A stretch of DNA of 64,000 nt. Source: an uncultured Chitinophagaceae bacterium (lineage in GTDB: Bacteria > Bacteroidota > Bacteroidia > Chitinophagales > Chitinophagaceae). Made by a program: the position numbers and the translations under genes. Below the pieces are notes generated by a model. It made no database searches. It saw only the letters and a program-made list of their open reading frames with translations, and was not told the DNA's origin. How positions within the stretch are numbered: position 1 is the stretch's first letter; the number at the start of each line of letters is the position of its first letter. The stretch spans positions 1-64,000 of the forward strand of contig CALIIL010000030.1 in assembly GCA_938017685.1 (NCBI GenBank), in the 5' to 3' direction. Below, piece after piece: positions 56,558 through 64,000 of this stretch.

Positions 56558-58359
56558 TGACCAAAGAAGAGTATAGCCATATTGCCCCTTCTATACCCCA
56601 CGAACCGGGTGTGTATCAATACTTTGATGCCAGTAAGAAAATAATTTATGTAGGCAAGGCCAAAGATTTACGCAAGCGCGTATCCTCTTACTTCGTAAAA
56701 AAAACACAGTACTTCAAAACAACTCGCCTGGTAAGCGAGATTGCAGAAATAAAATTTACCATTGTAAATTCTGAACATGACGCACTCCTACTAGAAAATT
56801 CATTAATTAAAAAACATCAACCTAAGTACAACATTGATCTTAAAGACGATAAGAGCTACCCACATATTGTAATAAAAAAAGAAGCTTACCCACGAGTATT
56901 CTTAACGCGAAGAAAAATAAAAGACGGGTCGGAATATATAGGACCATTTACCTCAGTAAAAAATGTGCGCGAGCTATTACAATTTATTAGAGAGACACTG
57001 CCTATTAGGACGTGCAATCTCAATTTATCGCCTAAAGAAATTGCCAAAAATAAATACAAAGCTTGCCTGCAGTATCACATAGGTAATTGTAAGGCACCTT
57101 GTATTGGATTACAAAGTGAGGAAGACTATAAGTTTCATATAGATCAAATAAAAGAAATACTCAAAGGCAAAAACAGCTCAATAGAAAAAGAGTACAAGAA
57201 ACAAATGCAGCTCTATGCTGAAGAGCTACAATTTGAAAAGGCAGAAATTGTAAAAAAGAAACTAGACTATATTAAAAACTACCAAAGCAAATCTATTGTA
57301 GCCAATACTAAAATAGATAATACGGAAATTGTTGGTGTTGTGACTAACTCAGATAAAGTATTCATTAATTATATGATGATATTTCAGGGGAATATTGTCA
57401 ACAGTTTTTCTCAATCGTTTACTAAAAAACTAGAAGAGCGCGAGGAAGATATCCTGCCCAATATTGTTCTACAACTAAGAGATAAGTTTAAAAGCGACTG
57501 CCAAGAAATTATACTTCCCTTCCCAATAGACTTACCTATTGATGTAAAACAAACCATACCTGTCGCTGGAGACAAGAAGAAACTATTAGCACTTTCTGAA
57601 AAAAATGCTACCTACCTCATTGATGAGGAAAAGCGTAAAACAATCCTGCACATTAAAGAAAAAACAGTAGACGACTTAGCCGAACTATTAGAACAGCTTC
57701 AGGAGGATTTAAGCTTACCCTTTTATCCTGATCATATTGAATGCTTTGACAACTCCAACTTTCAAGGTAGCTTTCCTGTTGCAGGCATGGTGTGTTTTAA
57801 AAATGGCTTACCATCCAAAAGCGATTATAGAAAGTATAATATTAAAACGGTAGTAGGCATTGATGATTTTGCCTCCATGACCGAAGTGGTGTTTCGCCGG
57901 TATAGTCGCTTACTACATGAGAAGCAACCGCTACCTCAACTCATTATTATTGATGGCGGTAAAGGACAATTAAATGCAGCCATTACAGCACTTAATGACT
58001 TAGAATTAATGGGCAAGATTAATGTAATAGGGTTAGCTAAGAATATTGAAGAAATATTTTTTCCTGGAGATAGCGAAAGCTTAAAACTTCCTTACCATAG
58101 TGAAAGTTTAAAATTCATACGCCGTGTACGTGATGAAGTGCATCGATTTGGTATCACCTTCCACCGTTCTAAAAGAAGTAAGGGGGTTATTAAAAATGAA
58201 TTAGAAGACATTAAAGGCATAGGCAAAAAAACAGCTATGGAACTTTTAAAAAAGTTTCGCTCGGTAAAAAAATTAAAAGAAGCCAGCGAAAAAGAAATAT
58301 CAGAAGTCGTTGGTTTTTCTAAAGCTCGGATTGTTTTAAATTATTTCAATAAAAAATAA
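56557..58359 (+). CDS. uvrC: excinuclease ABC subunit C
   Basis: GIY-YIG PGVYQYFDASKKIIYVGKAKDLRKRVSSYF; IECFDNSNFQGS; LIIIDGGKGQLNAA. Confidence 0.98.
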   Translation: MTKEEYSHIAPSIPHEPGVYQYFDASKKIIYVGKAKDLRKRVSSYFVKKTQYFKTTRLVSEIAEIKFTIVNSEHDALLLENSLIKKHQPKYNIDLKDDKSYPHIVIKKEAYPRVFLTRRKIKDGSEYIGPFTSVKNVRELLQFIRETLPIRTCNLNLSPKEIAKNKYKACLQYHIGNCKAPCIGLQSEEDYKFHIDQIKEILKGKNSSIEKEYKKQMQLYAEELQFEKAEIVKKKLDYIKNYQSKSIVANTKIDNTEIVGVVTNSDKVFINYMMIFQGNIVNSFSQSFTKKLEEREEDILPNIVLQLRDKFKSDCQEIILPFPIDLPIDVKQTIPVAGDKKKLLALSEKNATYLIDEEKRKTILHIKEKTVDDLAELLEQLQEDLSLPFYPDHIECFDNSNFQGSFPVAGMVCFKNGLPSKSDYRKYNIKTVVGIDDFASMTEVVFRRYSRLLHEKQPLPQLIIIDGGKGQLNAAITALNDLELMGKINVIGLAKNIEEIFFPGDSESLKLPYHSESLKFIRRVRDEVHRFGITFHRSKRSKGVIKNELEDIKGIGKKTAMELLKKFRSVKKLKEASEKEISEVVGFSKARIVLNYFNKK

Positions 58360-59790
58360 TCATTCCTGTTCAATCAGCTCTACCCGCTGTTCATCATTTA
58401 TAAAACCCCATAATTTTAAAGACTTATTGATGGTTATCATATGCTCTGCATATTGAAACTCGGTAGTAGTCCATGTAAGCACATTACATGGAGCCTCAAC
58501 TTTTATTACGGGCAACTTACTATGCGTCACTTCCTCTAAAACAGCACGCTGACAATCATTTGTGGCGCGACCATCATATTTATCTGCGATAGAAAAGATT
58601 ACCCAGAAAGAGAAAACAATACCCAGGAACGCAATCCTTAAAGTACCATGAACCTTCCAAAAGATATAATGCGCCAGGTATACAAAAAGAAAGACAAAGC
58701 ATAAGGTAACAGGCAAGAAGGTATCGTACCGAACAATTAAAGGACGATAAGATCTATAGCCACCCAAAGGCAACAAGAATAAATAAAGCAGACTAAAAGA
58801 TAAAATGAACAATAATAGCTTGGACAATGTTTTTTTATCAATAAGCTTAAATCTCACAGCCACATAATATTGAATAGCAATAGCTAAAAATAAAAATAGC
58901 CAAGCAGGTTTTAATGTCAATATATGTAGGACACCTTGTAACATGAGCTGATATCTCTTAACAACAGGAACGGATGCATCAGCTTCAATATTATATGTAG
59001 TTGTATAAAAAGCATACAAACAAAAAATAAAAATGTAAATAAAATAGCATGTAATCCATTTACTTTTTCTTAAGCCAAAAAATGCATTAGGCACATAAGT
59101 GCCTAAAAGATAGAACAGCCATAAAATAAATACAATAGGTTGTATCAATGGACCACTAAAAGCAAGTAATGGACCAAGTAAAAGCAAAATCAGATGCCAA
59201 AATTTAGGTAGCTTTTCAAAATCATTGGCGGTATAAAACTTGTAAAAAGGATAGAAATAAAACAACAATACAAACAATGGCAAGGCGTAAAAGAAACAAT
59301 AATTAATACTCCTATCTATAATACCCAAGCATTCATGATAACCATTATATTGAATAAAGGCCGTAGCTAAAAAAGAGATAAAAATAAATGATTGAAGCTT
59401 AAACTGACTTTTACCTTTGGCATATATATAAGCTAACACTAAAAATATTAAATGAAGGAACAAGCTAAAAGCAGTTGAAGTGATATACAATTGCAACACC
59501 TTATCTTTTACAAATACACCTATAAGTCCATGCATGGAAGTAAACCACCACTGGGTAAAATAATGGCATGAAAAACGACCAGCACCTGCATAAGCTTGTT
59601 GTGATTTTAATATATTCATCCCTAATGGATCAGCCAATACCGCTTCATAAGTAATTGATGGTGCAACTATTCTTGCCAAATCACCGTCGATAGGCAGGTT
59701 AAAATAATAGTAAATAGAAGAGCTTAAATCAAAAAGTAAAAGGAGAGCTAAGAACAGTATTAGATAATTGTATTTGTTCTCAAGTTTCAT
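58360..59790 (-). CDS. polytopic membrane protein
   Basis: About 10 hydrophobic segments. Confidence 0.7.
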   Translation of the reverse strand: MKLENKYNYLILFLALLLLFDLSSSIYYYFNLPIDGDLARIVAPSITYEAVLADPLGMNILKSQQAYAGAGRFSCHYFTQWWFTSMHGLIGVFVKDKVLQLYITSTAFSLFLHLIFLVLAYIYAKGKSQFKLQSFIFISFLATAFIQYNGYHECLGIIDRSINYCFFYALPLFVLLFYFYPFYKFYTANDFEKLPKFWHLILLLLGPLLAFSGPLIQPIVFILWLFYLLGTYVPNAFFGLRKSKWITCYFIYIFIFCLYAFYTTTYNIEADASVPVVKRYQLMLQGVLHILTLKPAWLFLFLAIAIQYYVAVRFKLIDKKTLSKLLLFILSFSLLYLFLLPLGGYRSYRPLIVRYDTFLPVTLCFVFLFVYLAHYIFWKVHGTLRIAFLGIVFSFWVIFSIADKYDGRATNDCQRAVLEEVTHSKLPVIKVEAPCNVLTWTTTEFQYAEHMITINKSLKLWGFINDEQRVELIEQE

Positions 59791-59808
59791 TGCTGTTTCA
59801 AATATAGC

Positions 59809-62031
59809 TTACATTTTATATCGCAAGCTCAAAATAAAATTACGCCCTGGAGCTGAAATACCCGAAGCAAAGGTGCGATAGTTTCTATCCATAATATTAT
59901 CTACACCAGCTTGCACTTTAAAGTGTTCATTTAAATTATAATGCCCTCTTAAGTTAATCGTATACCAAGATGGCGTACCGGTTGGCAATGCAAATTTAAA
60001 ATTATCACGCCCATTAATATTATAGTCTTCTAGGCGCTTGGTGCCATTATATAGGAAGAAGAATTGACTACCCCATTTTTTTTCATTGTAGCCTAAGCTC
60101 ACCCTACCATACAATGGTGGCACGTGATCCAAAGGCACTTCATAGCCAGCATTTATATACCTTCCAAATGTGTAACTCGTATTAGCATTAAACTGAATTT
60201 TTTTTGTCAAGTCAATCCTTGCTTCAATTCCTCCTCCATACAAATAAGCCTCTGCCTTATTCTGATTTGAGAAAACAGGAGTAAGTGTACCATTATACAT
60301 AATACTATCACTCCCATTAAAAGTAGTTTTATCCAATACAATAGCATTTAAGAATTGTGTGTAAAAACCAAAGGCACTGATAAACAATTTATCCGTTTGA
60401 TACTGTACGCCTAAGTCTACTGAGTTAGTATACTCTGGATTAATATTCTCATTTGGTATAACCAATAGCTCACCGCTAAAACTATCAAACACCTTGCCAG
60501 CATCATCAATATTAGGAGAGCGAAAACCACGAGAGGCATTTAGATTAAAACGAAGCTCTTTGGTAGCAAAGTATATCAAACCTATATTACCTGTAAGCGC
60601 TCTATTGTTCTGATTAATCTCTGTAAATGGAAGATTCAATAAATTATTATCAATCGTAGAGGACAAGCTTGATTGATTAATACGCAAGCCATCATTCAAC
60701 ACAAAACGACCATTGGCAAACTTATAAATGTGTTGAACATAAGCACCGTACAAATTCATATTATTATCACCATCAGGATATCTTGTATCAATAATACTTC
60801 GTTGCTCTGTCACCACATTTTGGCCAAATGCTGTTGATTTCAAAAAGTTAACTTGAGCATCACCACCATAGGTAATTTCATGATTACCTAATTTTATACG
60901 CGCTGCAATATTAAGCGCCAGCACATTCAACTCTTCTTTTCTTTTAGACAATTCATCGCTTTGAAACCTACGTGTATTTCTGCTCTCTTCGATAAATTGA
61001 TGACTAAGGTTCATCGTAAAGTCATTTAATAATTTACGCTCTCCGAAATAATCATATTGATACGCAACCAAACTTCTTATTTGCGGACCGTAATACCACT
61101 CCGCATGTTTCGGCAGTCCAGCACTCGTTTCAGTTAATCGATCATAACGCGGTATGTCTGAAGTCGTTGAGTATTGCAAATTAAGCTGGTGAATATTATT
61201 ATAATTTGGTGCGTAGGTAATCTTTTGCAACAAATCCATTTGGCTATAGCCACTATTTTTTTGATACAGATTATTGCTATTATTCACTATGCTGTCTATA
61301 CCATTAATACGTTGTACATAAGAGTTTCGCCCCCATGTCGCTAACTGATTATTGGGATCCCACCCTCCTTGTCGTAAATCTTTAAACGAGCCTAAACTAA
61401 TATTAGTAAACGTACCCCAATGTTTATTTCCAAAACCAAAACCTGTACTAACTGAATTCTCTTGATTGGCAGATGCATAACGAAGCATGGCTTGTGCCTG
61501 ACTTAGTTTAAATTCTTTCTCATTAGTAAGCCTAGGCTTAATCGTTTGCATGGACACTACACCGCCCAATGCATCACTCCCATATATTGTTGAGGCAGGA
61601 CCATTCAATATCTCCACGCTAGAGAGCATATTATTATCTACAGAAATAACATTCTGTAAGTGCCCTGAACGATAGATTGCATTGTTCATACGCACGCCAT
61701 CTAACATTAATAATACTCGACTAGCTTCAAAACCACGCACAACAGGACTTCCTCCTCCTTGTTGGCTTTTCTGAACAAATACCTTCCCACTTTGAATGAG
61801 CACATCGGCTATAGTAGGCATGTTCAAAGCCTTTAATTCTTTGGCGCCTATTACATCAATTTTTTGCGCTATATTTTTTTTTCTCTCTGAAAATTTACTG
61901 CCTGAGATTACAATCTCATCGAGCTCTTTTAACTTCTTTAACTCTGAGGTATCCGTTTGCGACCAAGCAATAAATGGAACACACACACTTATCAAAATCA
62001 CCCATAAAATCTTATGTCCCATTTGTGTCAA
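59809..62031 (-). CDS. TonB-dependent receptor
   Basis: Plug domain KSQQGGGSPVVRGFEASRVLLMLDGVRMNNAIYRSGHLQ; C-terminal NFILSLRYKM. Confidence 0.95.
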   Translation of the reverse strand: MTQMGHKILWVILISVCVPFIAWSQTDTSELKKLKELDEIVISGSKFSERKKNIAQKIDVIGAKELKALNMPTIADVLIQSGKVFVQKSQQGGGSPVVRGFEASRVLLMLDGVRMNNAIYRSGHLQNVISVDNNMLSSVEILNGPASTIYGSDALGGVVSMQTIKPRLTNEKEFKLSQAQAMLRYASANQENSVSTGFGFGNKHWGTFTNISLGSFKDLRQGGWDPNNQLATWGRNSYVQRINGIDSIVNNSNNLYQKNSGYSQMDLLQKITYAPNYNNIHQLNLQYSTTSDIPRYDRLTETSAGLPKHAEWYYGPQIRSLVAYQYDYFGERKLLNDFTMNLSHQFIEESRNTRRFQSDELSKRKEELNVLALNIAARIKLGNHEITYGGDAQVNFLKSTAFGQNVVTEQRSIIDTRYPDGDNNMNLYGAYVQHIYKFANGRFVLNDGLRINQSSLSSTIDNNLLNLPFTEINQNNRALTGNIGLIYFATKELRFNLNASRGFRSPNIDDAGKVFDSFSGELLVIPNENINPEYTNSVDLGVQYQTDKLFISAFGFYTQFLNAIVLDKTTFNGSDSIMYNGTLTPVFSNQNKAEAYLYGGGIEARIDLTKKIQFNANTSYTFGRYINAGYEVPLDHVPPLYGRVSLGYNEKKWGSQFFFLYNGTKRLEDYNINGRDNFKFALPTGTPSWYTINLRGHYNLNEHFKVQAGVDNIMDRNYRTFASGISAPGRNFILSLRYKM

Positions 62032-62152
62032 ATTTATATTAAATCGTACAAAAGCACCTCTTTTTTGCGTCTAATCTATAGTTCATTGGACTGACAACAA
62101 TGACCATAGTTTAAGGATCCAACATTTTTTTTGACATTATAATTAGATTACC

Positions 62153-62290
62153 ATGAAAACAAAATATGCCGATGTTCTTATCATTACCCTCCTCCTCTAT
62201 GCCATTTTCATTTGTACGAGTCTATCTCATAAAAAAGCAGGCGACACTTTAGCCATGGCTGAAGAAAAGATTGAAACTTACAAACAATAA
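62153..62290 (+). CDS. 45-aa small membrane protein
   Basis: MKTKYADVLIITLLLYAIFICTSLSHKKAGDTLAMAEEKIETYKQ; below the ORF-track length cut. Confidence 0.45.
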   Translation: MKTKYADVLIITLLLYAIFICTSLSHKKAGDTLAMAEEKIETYKQ

Positions 62291-62297
62291 AATGATA

Positions 62298-63842
62298 CTA
62301 AGCATTAAAAAGTACCTTTCCCGTCATATCAGATGGAATGTCTATGCTCATATAATTTAGAATACTTGGTGCAATATCTGCCAGCTTACCATCTTTAATG
62401 CTTTGACCTTGTTCATTTGAGATAAAAAATAATGGCACCGGGTTGAGCGTATGCGCTGTATTAGGCGTGCCATCTTCATTTATTAACAAATCACTATTGC
62501 CATGATCAGCGGTTAAGAATATCGCATAATCATTATTCAAGGCTTCGGTCACAATTTTTCCTACACATTTGTCTACAGTTTCGGCTGCTTTTATAGCTGC
62601 TTCCCATACGCCTGTATGACCAACCATATCAGCATTGGCAAAATTTAAACACACAAAATCAGCTGCTCCATCTTTTAACTCAGGCAGTAAAGCTTCTGTC
62701 AATTCATATGCGCTCATTTCTGGCTTAAGGTCATAAGTCAGAACATCTTGCGGCGAAGCTTTCATCATTCTCTTCTCACCTTCAAACTCGGTCTCACGAC
62801 CGCCCGAAAAGAAAAAGGTTACATGCGGATACTTTTCCGTTTCAGCCATGCGAATTTGTGTTTTTCCATTTGCTGCTAAGACTTCGCCCAAAGTGTTTTT
62901 TAAATTTTCATTGGTAAAAAGTACGTTTATGCCCTTATACGTCTTATCATATTCGGTCATAGTACTATAATGCACGCTTAGTTTATGCATATTATGTTCG
63001 GGCATATCTTGCTGTGTAAGCACTTCCGTTATTTCTCGGCAACGGTCTGTTCTAAAATTAAAACACAGAACAGCATCACCATCTTGAATGGTTGCAAGCG
63101 CTTGTTTCTTCTCAACAACTATTGTTATCGGTTTTAAAAACTCATCTGTAACACCATTGGAATAAGATTGTTTCAATGCATTTGTTGCACTAGTAACTTT
63201 CGTGCCATTCCCGTGCACCATATTATCATAAGCCAGTTTTACTCGTTCCCAGCGCTTGTCTCTATCCATCGCATAAAAACGTCCAGTAATAGTAGCAATC
63301 TTAGCATTAGTACCTTTAATACTCTTTTCTAACTGTTCTATAAATCCTAAGCCACTCTCAGGGTCAGTATCGCGCCCATCTGTAAATGCATGAATAAATA
63401 CCTTGTCAAGCCCTTGTTCGTTACAGAAATTACACAATGCAATTAAATGTTCTATATGGGAGTGTACCCCTCCATCGCTCACCAAACCCATTAAATGCAA
63501 GGGTTTATCGTTTTCTTTGGCATAGGTAACAGCCTTTATTAAAGCAGCGTTTTTAAATAGCTCTTTAGTTCTTATGGCTACATTAATACGCTCCAATTCT
63601 TGATACACAATGCGGCCAGCGCCAAGGTTTAAATGACCGACTTCGCTATTGCCCATTTGCCCGGCTGGCAAGCCTACTTGCTCCCCACATGTAATTAATT
63701 CGCTATTAGGATATTGGTTATATAAGCTGTCTACAAATGGCGTATTTGCGTTTTTTATCGCATCTGCACTTGCATTTTTACCATGGCCCCAACCATCCAT
63801 TATTATAAGTAAACACTTTTTTGACATAATAAGTGGGCACAA
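62298..63842 (-). CDS. gpmI: 2,3-bisphosphoglycerate-independent phosphoglycerate mutase
   Basis: LLIIMDGWGHG, GQMGNSEVGHLNLGAGRIVYQ, FLTADHGNSD. Confidence 0.97.
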   Translation of the reverse strand: MCPLIMSKKCLLIIMDGWGHGKNASADAIKNANTPFVDSLYNQYPNSELITCGEQVGLPAGQMGNSEVGHLNLGAGRIVYQELERINVAIRTKELFKNAALIKAVTYAKENDKPLHLMGLVSDGGVHSHIEHLIALCNFCNEQGLDKVFIHAFTDGRDTDPESGLGFIEQLEKSIKGTNAKIATITGRFYAMDRDKRWERVKLAYDNMVHGNGTKVTSATNALKQSYSNGVTDEFLKPITIVVEKKQALATIQDGDAVLCFNFRTDRCREITEVLTQQDMPEHNMHKLSVHYSTMTEYDKTYKGINVLFTNENLKNTLGEVLAANGKTQIRMAETEKYPHVTFFFSGGRETEFEGEKRMMKASPQDVLTYDLKPEMSAYELTEALLPELKDGAADFVCLNFANADMVGHTGVWEAAIKAAETVDKCVGKIVTEALNNDYAIFLTADHGNSDLLINEDGTPNTAHTLNPVPLFFISNEQGQSIKDGKLADIAPSILNYMSIDIPSDMTGKVLFNA

Positions 63843-63887
63843 TGTACTAATTTTGAGAGACTTACCTACTGTAAGTAACCTACTACA

Positions 63888-64000
63888 TTGAAAAAGTTAA
63901 TCACATATATTTGCTTTTTTAGCTTTATGTTTCTGCCCGCGTTTGCCCAAGAAAGCAATTTGACGGTTGCGGAGAAGAGTCTGGAAAGCGGCAACTTAAA
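63888..64000 (+). CDS. 5' end of a secreted protein (truncated by window)
   Basis: (TTG)KKLITYICFFSFMFLPAFAQESNLTVAEKSLESGNLK signal peptide. Confidence 0.5.
   Translation, partial: MKKLITYICFFSFMFLPAFAQESNLTVAEKSLESGNL

Noticed and set aside
1-64000. CRISPR array
   Set aside because: No regularly spaced identical 25-40 nt repeats; the 23.8-24.1 kb repeats are spaced 115 and 99 nt with diverged sequence and no cas genes.

Overview
The window is a Bacteroidetes-type chromosome segment (T9SS C-terminal tails, TonB-dependent receptor, VWA/TPR Bat-like protein, TAnnTTTG promoter-like boxes). It is interrupted by a ~37.5 kb integrative element at about 4475..41973. The boundaries are a 22-bp exact direct repeat (GTGATCCGGCTGGGGCTCGAAC) that is the 3' end of a tRNA-Lys(TTT). 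The intact tRNA lies at the right end, a tyrosine integrase at the left end and an excisionase-like HTH gene at the right end. Duplicated TGTTTACCC motifs, probably integrase arm sites, lie just inside both ends. The element has a relaxase, an accessory mobilization protein and two coupling-type ATPases but no recognisable mating-pair genes, so it looks like an integrative mobilizable element (IME). Its cargo and control regions include: (i) a 16-kb surface module with a T9SS beta-propeller protein, two giant YD/Rhs proteins and outer-membrane proteins; (ii) a DUF3800 + possible BECR-nuclease pair next to a structured repeat array; (iii) an orphan D12 adenine methylase, a HEPN-like protein and a large serine recombinase; (iv) an 83-nt nested palindrome in the divergent centre of the element; and (v) a tight four-gene cassette (YhhQ-like queuosine-precursor transporter, SAM methyltransferase, FolE-like GTP cyclohydrolase I, 449-aa orphan) bracketed by two near-identical 25-bp palindromic repeats. 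Item (v) is my best candidate for an undescribed system, followed by (ii). Flanking chromosome carries purA, lpxH-like, nadC, uvrC, gpmI, a RES/Xre toxin-antitoxin pair and other genes. All family assignments are by eye from protein motifs; no searches were run.
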